64,000 nucleotides of DNA from Larus michahellis (Eukaryota; Chordata; Aves; Charadriiformes; Laridae): positions 186,001-250,000 of the forward strand of contig NC_133899.1 in the NCBI RefSeq assembly GCF_964199755.1, given 5' to 3'. The position numbers and the translations under genes are program-made. Shown here in pieces: positions 46,101 through 57,190 of the stretch. Each line of letters opens with the position of its first letter. Positions within the stretch are counted from its first letter, which is position 1. A model generated the notes under the pieces. The model made no database searches, had not been told where the DNA came from, and saw only the letters and a list, made by a program, of their open reading frames with translations.

Positions 46101-49100
46101 AAGAAATGAAGAAAGCTGTAAAGTGTCCTGGGTGCTTTCTCCAGCAGCATAGCTTCATGTCTGCCACATACCAAGCCTTCATCAGAAAACCTTTCTTACT
46201 CCTGTACCCACCACCTGAACTACTGCAGTCTCCAGGGCCTCACCGTGGACGCCTGTCGATGCCACCGCTGACACTCTGCCAGTGTTTCAAAGGAAACATG
46301 GTATGTTTGAGCTTGTGCTCCAGCAGACGTGAAAGCAAGTGTGTACTGCCGACGTTTCATCTCTTCCACCTGCAAAGGGAGAATTGAAAATAAGACAGTC
46401 TGCCCAACGTCCAGAAATTACAATAGATCTGAAGTCTAGGGTGAGGTATTACTGACTATCAGTAACATTAAATTTTGCTGAAAACACAGTTGTAAATTTA
46501 TTGAAGAGAAACACGAAGCAAATCCTTCTTAACATCTTTCTGCTGAAGTAGATCCAAGACGTAATAATTTCCAGAATGCCCATTCACAGCATTGGCTACT
46601 AAAGTGAAAACAGAACTAGTGCCTCTTCGTTTTATCAGCCTTAAGACTAATACTGAAGCAAAGCAAGTAGAAAGGGGTCGTACAACTGCCTGCTCGTATT
46701 AATGCAGTAATTTGTTACAAAAGCCTAGATTAACCTCTTGTGGATAATACCCATCATTATAATCCCTTCTTCCTTTCTAAGCCACAGGATGCTAACCAAA
46801 CGATGTCTTACCTTCCCTCCAACGAGAGGCAAGATGTGCATCTTCCCTGTGTGGCTGTCTTTCACAGAGGACACAATGAGGCACGTACCACAGAGAATTA
46901 CCAAGCGCTCTGCCCACTTGTGCAACTGGGTCTTTCCTTTGCGTACGTTATAGACTCCAGAGAGCAGGATGCGATCTAACTGTTCCACTTGACATGGCTT
47001 TTCTGAAGAAAAAGGGGACATTAGCATTTACTTGCGATTTGTTCTTCATTCTCAGCTGCGAGTACAAACAGCAACACAGCTGTAACATGCAAAATCAGTT
47101 AAGATAAATATTAAAAAATATTAAAAATATTAATAAGCTACACCAATCCTCCAGTTTCCTTATCCCTTCCAAAGCATCAGTGTCCTAGCGCTATGAGACA
47201 CTATGTCCTAGTGCTGCGAGACATCCAGGGGCAACATTCAAGGACTTCTACTCTGAATCCCAACTATCTCACAACTCCCCAAGAATGTTCTTAACCTCTA
47301 GGGACAGGCAAGTTCCTGTCACTCTTTGCAGCTCCTCAGCTTGACCTTCAATGTCACTGTGATCACGTTTAACTCCATGCTCCAATTAGTGAGCACAGGC
47401 TTTCCCATCGAGAGCAAGGATACAGGTCATCCCATAGACATAGCTAGCACCTCTAACAGCAGCTTGCAAGTTAAAAAAGTCCGGCTATAGCAATGCAAGG
47501 AATCAAGACAATTCTCCACCAAAGAAAGCGTGTGACCCTCTACAATTCATGCCTGTCACACCTGACATAGACGAACAGTTTGATGGCCCTAGAGAGCTTC
47601 TTCCATTTGATCTGTTGTCGAAGCATGTGAAGACTCCATAACACTTTGATCTCTAAGCTTGGCCCAGCCAGCCTGGGTCACTGGCGTCCATTCTTCAAGT
47701 GACTTCCATTGAGAGGAAGCCCTCCCCCCATTTTCCCAGCCAATCTAAAACATCCTCTCCTCTCATAAAACTAACTCTTGGGTTCCTACAAGTACCTCAA
47801 CAGCCAGACTTCAGGAAGCATGCTTCCCTCTCACTGCTGTTTAACGTCAGAGTTCTATTAATCCACTTGCAGTCACACCACCCCAACTGGGCGTAAGTAT
47901 GCACCAGGGAAGGAAACAAACCCAACGTATCACTTGAGAAAGGGAGACAGACAGGGAAAGAGAGCAGAGAAATCCAAGAGACATCCCCAATGGGTAAAAG
48001 AAATACGAAGGCTGCTCTCAGTGCTCCAGCAGGTCCAGAGGAGGGCCACAGAAATGGTCAGGTGGCTAGAACACCTCTCCTACCAAGAAAGGCTGCGAGA
48101 GTTGGGGTTGTTCAGCCTGGAGAAGAGAAGGCTCCAGGAAGACCTTCTTGTGGCATTCCAATATATAAAGGAGACTTATAAGAAAGGCTCAGAGAGACTA
48201 AGGCCTGCAGTGACAAGGTTTTAGACTGAAAGAGGGTAGATTTAGACTGAACATAAGGAAGAAACGTTTCATGATGAGGGTGGGGAGACACTGGAACAGA
48301 TTGCCCAGAGAAGTTGTGGATGCCTCATCCCTGGAAATTTTCCAAGGTCAGGTTGGATGGGGCTTTGAGCAACCTGATCTAGTGAAAGATGTCCCTGCCC
48401 AAGGCAGAGGGGATGGACTAGATGATCTTTAAAGGTGCCTTCCAACCCAAACCATTCTGTGATTTTGGCTTGTTTCTCTGGCTAAAATGAATTACCTCGT
48501 CCCTTATGTTCTCAGCTGCAGGCTTTGAAAAATCATTGTACCATTCCCTCCAATTCCTCCCCTAACTTTAACAACAACTTTGTCAGCACTTGCTTTTAGT
48601 TTCTTAAAACAGGCCTGCTGAACACTCTTCAATCCTTACGTGTCTTCCTTTACAGCCTCTAAGATGGACTACTCTCCCATGCTGACTGAAACTACTCAAT
48701 TCCATTTTCTACCTACTTGCTTCCATGAAGTTGAGTCACCGTTCCCGGATCAGCAACAGTTCCTGCTTGATGTACCCAAACCGAATTGCTCATTTTTTCC
48801 TCAAAAATTCTCTACACCCCTATGCTTGATGCCTCTCCTGCTTCCAGCTGGAGTAACTTCCAACTCCCTACTCCTTGCCCTATAAATCCAGGCTGTACAC
48901 GTCACATTTCTTTCCATCTCCATTAGACTTCAACACTGTTCTGCCTGTTCTGCGCACAGCTCCCAGACAGAAGGGGCTTGTCTCAGGTAAACGGGTGGAG
49001 AAGGTGATTTCTTATGATTCCATTTTTTGACACTGAATAAACAAATGATGGCTAGCAGCTTAGTCAGGCTACCCAGCTCCACTATGCAAGAACAATTTTC

Positions 49101-52100
49101 CATTAAAAGGACTTGGATTTTTTTTTCCTGCAATGCAAAAAATACATAGGTGAAGTATTTAAAAGTAATGAAATAATTTCATTATCAGCTTTCATCCCCC
49201 TTATTTATTTTATAGCAACTCTTCACTTCAGTAAATTCCTTTTCTGCTAGCACCATAATGCCAACAGCCTACAACTATCATGCTGTTACTCCTTACACAC
49301 GTGGTATCCTGCCCAAACTGATTCAACAGGCCATTCAGAAGTCTCGCTTCTGCAATGAAATGCACTGGGTCTCTATAATGGCAACCTGCATTATTATTAA
49401 CCAGCTGGCACCTTCACGCTCTACAGGCTGCGGAGGTTTTTGACCAGGACCTGCCCTGCCCATATCCATAAACCTTTTGGAAATACAATCTTCAGGCATA
49501 TCTAGACCAAACTGCAATATGTTTCTGATCCCATTAGGAGCTCTAAGGCATTTGTCGTACCACTGGAAACTAAAGACAACAGAGCAATCTTGTGTTTTCC
49601 TGTGGAGCTGCCTTTTCTCAAGACATAGAAGAAAGTTCAAGAGAACTACAGAATTATGTTTTTTTTCTACTAATCTTAAAAACTTGTTATTTTAAGAAAT
49701 GCTTACTGATACTTTGGGTGTTTGATGTAGCCATCTATAAACGCAACAAGTCAATGACCCGGGCTTCAGCAGAGTTCCACCTCATAGTTACAGCTACAGG
49801 AACAGTGACGGTGTGCATGCATGCAATTTCTTACCACTGTAAAAGCGAATCATGCAGCTGAGATCTGAGTTTGCTGCCTCTTCCTGCATTCTGACAGGAT
49901 CATCAAAACCCAACCCAGCCAAGTAGTCATACACAATCTGAAGGGGTTTTTCTGTCGGTTCCAGCCTCCTGTCAAAACATACAAGAAAGTAGTTTGAGAA
50001 CGCAAAAAAGATTAAACAGCTCTCATTGCAGCTGAAGTGTAAGGAATACTGACATACTGGTTGTTCTGCTCCTCTGAAAAGGTCTGGCAAGCACGCATCC
50101 TTGGGATCTATGCTTCTTGCTTGTCAAGTAGCACTTAAGAACTGTGGCACTTGAAGAATTACATTGCAGAAGGGAAACGGAGAGGAAAAGCAATAGGCAT
50201 AAGCCATACAATCCATGGCAATCATTTCCCTTCCGTGATTTAAGGAGCACCAGGAGGAAACAATGACAAGAAACAAAAACAGAAATACTGCACAAAAAGT
50301 GCAGTGATGCCAAATAATTAAAAAACCTACATATAATGACTGAAATATACAGAAGAACTCTACTAAATTTCTCTTCCAAACACAGCTGGGAGCAAAACAC
50401 ATGAGAATCCTCCTGAAGAATGACTTCTAAAAAGAAAGAAGAAATTTCCCATCCTCTTTAGCTCTCATCAGTGCAAGATTCTCATGCTTTGGCAAATTAA
50501 CTCAAATGGTACATTTAAAAAAGGGCATTTTTAGAATACAACACATCATAGGAAGGAATAAATGGCAATAAGAGAAAGGTCTCCTGAAACATTAGGTTTA
50601 GTATATTCAGAGCAGAAAAGATGTTTTCTGATCCTTTCATCTCACTTCTTCCAGAGACACTGAATTGTTATTTTCTGCAGTAAAAATAACAGTTTCTTGC
50701 TACATTAGAAGTTTTACTTTAGTGAAAGATTAAGCACTGAAAATGTAAGATGGGAATTAGAATAAATTGCTCCAGCAAAATCCTCATTTTTAATCTAAAA
50801 GTGCCTAGCTTCAGATTATGGTCACTGAACCTTGACTTGTTATCTATTCTTTAAACAGGTGTTTATAAATCATGAGAATAACCATTTCAAACTTCCTTTT
50901 CAAGATGAGGCTTAACGTGCTTTTAAAATTTTCTTGCAGTAGAGGTTGGGTCTACTTTGACTCAAAATATTTTTTATCACTGATTTTTTTTTAGCTTACC
51001 AACATTCTGTAGTGCTAGCACCATGACTGTTCGCTGTATCCTTGCACTGACTACACAAAACTGTACAGAGACTTGTCGGTTCTGCTCAACAGTATTTATA
51101 TTCCTGGATCAAACCTGCTCCCAACTATTTGGCACGCTCACTCATATCCCTTCAGTCCACGAGTCCTATCAAACTGCAGTTTTTCCAAGTTATAGCCTCC
51201 TTCGTCTCCTCTTTAGTGTTTAGTACACTTGGCTTTTACATAAATATATCCAGTGATATCGAAAAGTGGTGTTTTCCAGAGAATACTGTATGCCAAACCA
51301 CCTAGATCAACCTGTTGCACTGACTTCTCAGTACTCATCGCTCCCTCCATCTATGCCTTCCTGAGCTGTTATCTGTCTTTTAGCCACAGATTACTAACAG
51401 AACAACTGAACACTTGAAGTTTACTTTTCTTCATTCAGACACACACTAACCCCCTTCCAAAAAAGAAAAAATGCTTACACTGAATAACAGTTTCTAATGT
51501 GTAAGGTATCAGCCAGCAAGTTTTATTGCTTTGTGCATTGCTTTTCTACCAATAACAGCAGAACGCAGAATCACAGAACAGTTTGGGCTGGAAGGGACCT
51601 TTGAAGGTCATCTAGTCCAACTCTCTTCCAATGAGCAGGAAAATCTTCAACTAGATCAGGTTGCTCAGAGCCCCGTCCAACATCACACACTGCAACCAAT
51701 GAGTAATGAATGCCTTTGGCGACCAAGCTTGAAATTTCAAAGCAGCAAGATCAAGTTTGTTCGGTAAGACCTGTTTTCTACTAAACTTTGTTGACTTGCA
51801 TACATCATTTATAATGCATGTCTTAACGTGAAATATTTTATTACTGTATGTACTAAACCTTTACACTTCTTCTCCACTGAAGAACAAAAATATTTCTGAT
51901 TCTTTCTAACGATTATACTATAGTACTTCCACTCTTACTGACAGCTTTACAAGTGCCATCTCATAATTAAGGCAGGACTGATTTCATAAAATACGCACCA
52001 TTTACAAGTATCTAGTCATCCAGACTTCCTTTGTAGTCAACAGGACACACCTCGAGAAGTAAAATGATCTCAGGTATTTCAAGGACATACATCACAACTC

Positions 52101-55100
52101 TTTCACTTCACACACAGGACGTCTGGATCAGAAACAGGATCACTCTTCAAAGCTATGGTCCAAACCAACAAAGTTTCTAGCCTAAAAAACCAATGTAGTT
52201 TATATACAACTGATACAGAAAACCAGTTTTTACTGCTCAATGTTTGGTAAGCCAGATTAGGGCAACTTTGCTACCCTGCTTTTGTTTTACGCGCAGGACA
52301 GCAGTGAATGTGACACCAAACTTTCAAAATAGCTTTCTGAGGTAACCCTGGAAATGAGAAACCTGTGTATCTGTCTCCTATAACAGGCAAGCTACTAGAA
52401 ACTGGAATAAATAATAGACTGCACCAAACAACGCTGACTTCCAATACAGTAAACCCTGATGTATTCTATACCCCTCAGTGCAGAATACAAGAATATGAGA
52501 AATTTGACTGGATCTCCAAAAACCTCGCCCAAGTTTTCCTTGACTACCCCTAGATTCCAATTCTTCTGCTATTAAAGCCTTACGCTTGCCAGAAAACAGC
52601 TTTTCCAGCATGTGACCCGTGGATCAGGAACCACAAATGCTTGAGTGTTACTCACAAAAAGAACACTTCAAGTAGTCTGCATCTAGATTTCCTAGGAAAA
52701 AAACCAAACCACTCAAACATTACAATTTGGTTGCTGAATGGACTGAGGCTTTTGCAAGTACGCACTGAACAATACACTTCTTGCACATCAGAATACAGTA
52801 AAGGGACACGTGCTTTTCATATGACATAAATGAAATCACAATTCTACAGGCTGCTCAATACTCTCTGAAGTACAGTACTGTGGCTTACCCTCCTGAAAAA
52901 GCTGGATACTCTATCCCACCATACTTGTCCCTTCTGGAGAGGAGATTTGATTTTTTCATTACTTTTATTCTTCTCATCTTTCACTTCAGGAAGAATTAAT
53001 GCTTCAGGGTTTCAAAACGCTAATTTAAAAAACCCTTAATTTCTTTCTCGTTCACATAAATCAAACTGATATGCTTCTTGAAGATACCAAACACAATGCT
53101 TTCCATTTTGTTTCTTTTTTAAAAAAGCCATGTAAAAAAGGAACACTGGCAGCAATATCTACTCAAGCCTAGACCCCTGACAAATGTATCTCTCTTGCCA
53201 TAGCACCATTCCTATCTGAAAAACAATCAAGAGTAGTCTGTACTATTGCACCATCTAGGTTTGCTTGCCACTGGCTGGAAGACCAGCCTTGCAAAAAAAG
53301 TCAAGTCCTCTGAATTCTTCAAGTTGACTGCAAAACACCACAAGTTGTTCAAAGTTCACTACCTGGCAAAAGAGCTGGAGTTTACAGAAAAACCTACAAC
53401 TAACAAGACACACATACGCAGGAGGCAATGACTAACCACTCCGCCAATGAAGCATGGCTTGGTGTTACACATTTCAAGCATGAAGACCTGTTGGGAAGGG
53501 TGTTTGACTCCCAGCCCACGGCCGAGCTGCTCTTCTGGCATTAGCCGTAAGCTGGGTCTGTGACCCAGCAAACACCAGCGCAGAGTCCAGGCGTTTTGCT
53601 AATGATACTCACAGGTCCCGCGTGGGGCTTTGTAAATGAAGTAAATGAACAAACCAGCTCATTACTTATGGACCATATTCAAACGAGGAAAGGGAACAAT
53701 TCATTGAATGCCTTTGGAGACATTCTGGAGACCCAACTGAATGGATCACAGGTCCAAGTTCTTGTCAAGAGCCATACGATTCACTAACGAAACCTAGGAT
53801 AGGCCAGGAAAGGGAAAACCAAAACCAGTATCTGGAACAGCAGTTCTGCACGGAATTTCTTGACTAACATGATCAAGGCTGACAGATTCCAGAGGCAACA
53901 GTTACAGCTTGAGATAGAAAAATGCGGTTTCTCTTTGAGAGAAAGCAGTGTGGTGTGAAACTCAAACTGGCATGTGATCACATGAGAAATGTAAAAATTC
54001 ATCTTTAGCCAATGCATTACACACCAAATGCTAGCACACATGGAGAACACCCTGGCTGTCACAGCAGCTGCTATTTGACACAAACAGCCCATTATATCCA
54101 CACCAGTATCACATATCAGGTACTGGACGCCTCCAGTAGTCAGAGAAGCAGCTCCCTTAAGCGAAGGTACAAAGGGCAAGGAGACAGAAAAACCAAGGAA
54201 AAGCAGCAACAGTTCCACAACTCCTGCTGCAACTGTTGCTCTTCATAATCAACAGTCAAGATTTCAAACCTCAGTAGTTTAAATTTTTGTTATGAGGGTT
54301 GTCCAGACCAAAGAAGGTATCCGTGCTATTTTTGTTTAATCTTCCCCTCTATGGGAGGGTATAATTTCTGAATATGACAGGATGCTATCACAGTGAAAGA
54401 TTCTAGCTAGGAGAACCCTAAAGATCCTTGAGGTGCACTGGGGAGAAGAAAAGAAAGTTCTGACAGAAACTGACTCCCCTGTGCACAAACTAGAAAGGGA
54501 AACACAAAACGATCACAAGGACACAACTGAATATTTAAAGTGAATATACAAAAAAGGTTTCTCTTATTCTTTCATTTACTGTCCAGCTTTCATTATTCTG
54601 AGTCAGGTGCCAAATCAATCTTTGCTATACTCAGCTTCTGAAAGAAAGTCATCTACTAATATAAAAAGGGTGAAGAACTCAGAAGTTGTTTGGAAGACAA
54701 AAGTACCTATGGTAAAATGCAATCAGATGCTTAACAGAATAATTTGTATTTGCAAACACATTATTAAAGTAATCAGAAAACTTTGTTCAAGGAAGGAATT
54801 ATCTCAACATTGCACGGGAATATCTTGAGCACTCTGTCATCTTCCTGTGGACATGCAAGCAGGTACCATCCAGGCCTGCTTCCTGTTACTAACACAGACG
54901 TTACTGAAGCGATACCAGTAACTCCCATTTCTCTACTGAGAACACCCCCAGTGGGAAGTAATTCAGGGATCTCTTCTGTGGCAAATACATTCTGAGAATT
55001 ACAAGGAAGAGTCACACTGTGAACAAGACCTCTTAACGAAATTTCAGACAAAGCTTGACGAAGTACTAGACACACGAGAGGCAACAAGAGTGGGAAGTAA

Positions 55101-57190
55101 ACGTTTACAACTTGGGACTTGCTTCCAACACCCTGGTAGCAGGGACAATTTGATTTATGGCAGGCTTTGCACTGGATTAGCGAAGACAGGCATGGCTACC
55201 TAGCGCGAGAAAAGAGACAGACACTGAAAAGAATTAAAACACAAAAACCATTTCAAAAGCTAAAAAAGGCCAAAACGTTCCTCTCTGAACATATCTACAA
55301 GATTTACGTAGCTTTTTTCATGATCTGCAGTAAAGGGTCTGCTCTTCTTTCTAAATACTGGGCAAGCTGCTCACTGCTGGAGTCCAAAACAAACTAATTT
55401 CCTTATAAATTCTTCAAGCAGTGAATAGAGATTTTCAGCTGTCTTGATGGCTACGTTCCAGCGTCCATCTATCCTCATACAGTATTTACAACTAACCTAT
55501 CCCTAGTTCTGACAACCCAGGCTGGAAAAGGCAAATGGGTCTAAATAACCTTTTTCAGCAGTCAGTTTTAACCACTTCCTATTCTCTGCATCTCTTGCCA
55601 CTACCATTCCCTCCCTCATGCCATGTTTTAAAAATTTGGGCATATGCAACTTATGATTTTCATTTCACTATCAAAAAAACCCTATCCACTGGTCCCGTTC
55701 AGCATGTGCTGTCTCTACTGCTTAGCCTTCAAGTAAAGAGACCACAGAAATTTTTTTCCCCTGAGAGCAGGAGTGGCAGCTTTATAACTGAATCTTAAGT
55801 CCAGAAGACTCAATGCAAAGTCTAAATCCTAACAACCCTAATGGGAGCTTGTAAACCCAGAGGAGCCCATACTACACCCAGGGCATAAAGGTCATGCACA
55901 TTAAACCCTGAGCTGTCTACTTTCAGCCTAAATAAACTGCGGCCATAATCTGATGCTTAAGCCTTCCTTGTATAACCCTTACTGCACTATCTTCCTGTCT
56001 ACCTTTAATTATTTACCTGGCAAGTCTTCTTAGCAAAAAAATTACTAACGCATAAATATTACATGACATAACTGTGGAAGTACCTTACATGTTTCGCTGA
56101 CTCAGAATAACTGTTTACAGCCTCTTAAAGAGCTTAAGTTTTCTGGACAGTAAGATGTCTAACAGAGCATAACAAAGGAGCATATGCACAGTAGCCTCTA
56201 CCTACAAAATGAGGACATATTTCTGGTTGAAGCACCAGCCAAACCCTCCCAGCTAAAACGCCTATGGCTTAATTGAGATATGTGCAAAAGGCGCACCACT
56301 ACTTCATTTTTATGAATTGCATTACTCAAGGCTGTATCTAACTGCTACCTACCACCTCTGGCTGTTCCAGACCTGCCCCGCTAACACACGTAGGCACACA
56401 GCAAACAGAGCCCTGCAGGACTAAAGCAAGCATTTCTCAAATGGATTAATCCTTTCTCAGCCCTCACCTGACCAGGTCTCCATGAAGTTGCAAGAAGAGA
56501 TTTTTCCTCCCTTCTCCATCGCATATCTCGGACGCCGGGGTCTCCGCCGTACAGAGGACCAAGCGCAAGTCCGAGGAAGCGGCAGCTGCAGGATCTCTTC
56601 CATAGACATACACGCAGCCCCGGCCGGCGTCCTCTTTCAGCCAGTCCCTCTCACGGGAACCAAACCGGCTCCTGTTCAAACAGCTCCTGCTCCCGTTGCG
56701 CTTCACGTTTCTCTGCAGGGCAGACCCAAACCGCGGGTCAGCGGCCGCCTCCGACTGCCACCCCCCCGCCCCTTCCCCGCAAGGCCGCAGCTGGCCGCTC
56801 CCACCCGGGATCGCAGGCCGCCCCTCTACACAGGCCGCGGCCGGGCCCGGCGAGCCCCGCAGCTCCGCTGGGCTGGGCGCTCCCTCGGGACCGGGCCGCG
56901 ATGGGCCGGCGGGAGCCGCCGGGCGATGGGCCGGACAAAGCAGACCGCCAGGCTCCGGCTCGGAACGACCCCTGGCCGCGCCTCGTCGGTCCCGCAGCTA
57001 CGACTCGCCGCCGAGCCGAGCGGTCCCCGGCCGGCCCCGCAGGCCCCGGTCCCCTCCTCACCTTCAGCACCCGGATGCCGCCGCGGGGTCCGGCCCGGCC
57101 CCCCCGCGCACGGCCCGGCGCCGCCGCCTCATCAGGCTCCTGAGGCTCCGGCGTCTCCCGGGGCCCCGGCCCCGGCCCGGCCTCCCCCAT
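26962..57190 (-). CDS. PHLPP2: PHLPP2, PH domain and leucine-rich repeat protein phosphatase 2, 19 coding exons, complete
   Basis: PHLPP2 is a PP2C-family Ser/Thr phosphatase that removes the hydrophobic-motif phosphate of AKT and acts on PKC and S6K; it restrains growth signalling at membranes. Exons in transcript order are 57062-57190, 56468-56712, 49835-49968, 46812-47002, 46244-46369, 44893-45047, 40728-40874, 38703-38933, 37875-38077, 37307-37367, 36467-36562, 34301-34456, 33360-33560, 31951-32113, 31296-31426, 30787-30897, 30165-30353, 29799-30030 and 26962-28101. They total 4041 nt or 1346 residues. Order of parts is: Gly/Pro-rich N-terminus, Ras-association-like region (about 70-150), PH domain (about 170-275), leucine-rich repeats (about 277-800), PP2C domain (about 810-1060, motif [12 protein letters not shown] and DNVGAMVV), Ser-rich tail, and C-terminal PDZ ligand DTAL. 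PHLPP1 is excluded by the DTAL end and by closer identity throughout. The mammalian initiator position is GTG here, so the start is the upstream ATG at 57188-57190. Confidence 0.96.
29799..30030 (-). CDS. PHLPP2: PHLPP2 exon 18, PP2C domain core, residues 890-967
   Basis: Encodes [20 protein letters not shown] and [20 protein letters not shown], ending KEQKAIITE. The donor GTTGGA is a weak GT site, supported by in-frame continuation into the [10 protein letters not shown] exon. Confidence 0.94.
30165..30353 (-). CDS. PHLPP2: PHLPP2 exon 17, PP2C metal-binding motif, residues 827-889
   Basis: Encodes [20 protein letters not shown]. Asp850 and Gly851 occupy the first PP2C metal-site positions. 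The rest is the [10 protein letters not shown] helix and MSNTFLVSH. Confidence 0.96.
30787..30897 (-). CDS. PHLPP2: PHLPP2 exon 16, entry to the PP2C domain, residues 790-826
   Basis: Encodes [20 protein letters not shown] and [19 protein letters not shown] donor. Confidence 0.95.
31296..31426 (-). CDS. PHLPP2: PHLPP2 exon 15, last leucine-rich repeats, residues 747-789
   Basis: Encodes [20 protein letters not shown] and [11 protein letters not shown]. The acceptor follows a pyrimidine-rich tract of 13 T residues. Confidence 0.95.
31951..32113 (-). CDS. PHLPP2: PHLPP2 exon 14, residues 692-746
   Basis: Encodes [20 protein letters not shown] and [17 protein letters not shown]. Phase 0 at its end. 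Confidence 0.95.
32533..32955 (-). repeat. CR1 LINE 3' fragment in a PHLPP2 intron
   Basis: The plus strand reads AATCATAGAATCACAGAACG followed by GTTTGGGTTGGAAGAGAC, the reverse complement of the classic avian CR1 tail. The copy then runs through 'ccttgtcctgtcactgg' to CTCAGCCTTTCCTCATAGGA. It is a relatively well preserved copy lying in sense orientation with PHLPP2, between exons 14 and 13. Confidence 0.92.
33360..33560 (-). CDS. PHLPP2: PHLPP2 exon 13, residues 625-691
   Basis: Encodes [20 protein letters not shown] and [26 protein letters not shown] donor. Confidence 0.95.
34301..34456 (-). CDS. PHLPP2: PHLPP2 exon 12, residues 573-624
   Basis: Encodes [20 protein letters not shown] and [25 protein letters not shown] donor. 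Confidence 0.95.
36081..36107. repeat. Perfect 10-bp inverted repeat with 7-base loop
   Basis: GATATCTCCC (36081-36090) and GGGAGATATC (36098-36107) are exact reverse complements around TACGAAA. It lies in the PHLPP2 intron 34457-36466. Confidence 0.85.
36467..36562 (-). CDS. PHLPP2: PHLPP2 exon 11, residues 541-572
   Basis: Encodes [20 protein letters not shown] and [11 protein letters not shown]. The donor is GTCAGT. Confidence 0.94.
37307..37367 (-). CDS. PHLPP2: PHLPP2 exon 10, residues 521-540
   Basis: The smallest exon (61 nt), encoding [19 protein letters not shown]. Identified by frame continuity with both neighbours and by the family repeat pattern. Confidence 0.93.
37875..38077 (-). 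CDS. PHLPP2: PHLPP2 exon 9, leucine-rich repeats, residues 453-520
   Basis: Encodes [20 protein letters not shown] and [19 protein letters not shown], ending ALYANSN. GTATGT donor. Confidence 0.95.
38703..38933 (-). CDS. PHLPP2: PHLPP2 exon 8, leucine-rich repeats, residues 376-452
   Basis: Encodes [20 protein letters not shown] through [13 protein letters not shown]. The donor GTAAGG is followed by a G-run on the transcript strand. Confidence 0.95.
40728..40874 (-). CDS. PHLPP2: PHLPP2 exon 7, leucine-rich repeats, residues 328-375
   Basis: Encodes [19 protein letters not shown] and [25 protein letters not shown] donor. Confidence 0.95.
40875..44892 (-). other. PHLPP2: PHLPP2 intron between exons 6 and 7
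   Basis: A 4.0-kb intron with no recognisable exon or gene. It holds a T-run at 42057-42073, a short alternating TG/AC tract near 43108-43138, and an A/C-rich tract at about 44055-44105. Confidence 0.6.
44893..45047 (-). CDS. PHLPP2: PHLPP2 exon 6, start of the leucine-rich repeats, residues 276-327
   Basis: Encodes [20 protein letters not shown] and [18 protein letters not shown]. The donor is GTCTGC, weaker than its neighbours but still GT. Confidence 0.93.
46244..46369 (-). CDS. PHLPP2: PHLPP2 exon 5, end of the PH domain, residues 234-275
   Basis: 42 codons encoding [20 protein letters not shown] and the closing PH helix [11 protein letters not shown]. In phase 0 at both ends. Confidence 0.96.
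46812..47002 (-). CDS. PHLPP2: PHLPP2 exon 4, first part of the PH domain, residues 170-233
   Basis: Encodes [20 protein letters not shown] and [19 protein letters not shown], the beta-strand core of the PH fold, ending LPLVGGK before GTAAGA. Confidence 0.96.
47181..47224. repeat. Short direct repeat, two copies of about 22 bp
   Basis: TGTCCTAGCGCTATGAGACA is followed at once by TGTCCTAGTGCTGCGAGACA with a 2-3 base spacer. It lies in the PHLPP2 intron 47003-49834. Confidence 0.7.
48020..48466 (+). repeat. CR1 LINE 3' fragment in a PHLPP2 intron, antisense to the gene
   Basis: The plus strand reads GAAAGGCTGCGAGAGTTGGG, TTCAGCCTGGAGAAGAGAAG, 'gaacagattgcccagagaag' and AACCCAAACCATTCTGTGAT, the normal 5' to 3' order of the CR1 3' end. 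It is well preserved and opposite in orientation to the copies at 32533 and 51565. Confidence 0.92.
49835..49968 (-). CDS. PHLPP2: PHLPP2 exon 3, residues 126-169
   Basis: Encodes [20 protein letters not shown] and ends CMIRFYS, leading into the PH domain. Flanked by the largest intron (49969-56467). Confidence 0.95.
49969..56467 (-). other. PHLPP2: PHLPP2 large second intron
   Basis: A 6.5-kb intron with no recognisable coding exon on either strand apart from the flanking PHLPP2 exons. It contains the small CR1 copy at 51565-51685 and otherwise A+T-rich unique sequence. Confidence 0.6.
51565..51685 (-). repeat. Short CR1 LINE 3' fragment in the PHLPP2 second intron
   Basis: The plus strand reads GCAGAATCACAGAACAGTTT, then GGGCTGGAAGGGACCTTTGA and TCATCTAGTCCAACTC, the reverse complement of the CR1 tail. 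It is 5'-truncated after about 120 bp. Confidence 0.88.
56468..56712 (-). CDS. PHLPP2: PHLPP2 exon 2, residues 44-125
   Basis: Opens after TCTGCCCTGCAG with AGA AAC GTG AAG, encoding [20 protein letters not shown]. The V is where mammalian PHLPP2 has its initiator Met. The low-complexity Thr/Ser run of human PHLPP2 is reduced here to DPAAAASSD. Ends GDLV plus two bases before GTGAGG. Confidence 0.92.

Noticed and set aside
56464-56706. PHLPP2 starting at codon 56704-56706 as in mammals
   Set aside because: The codon is GTG, not ATG. The exon begins six bases earlier at an acceptor, and an upstream ATG exon in phase exists.
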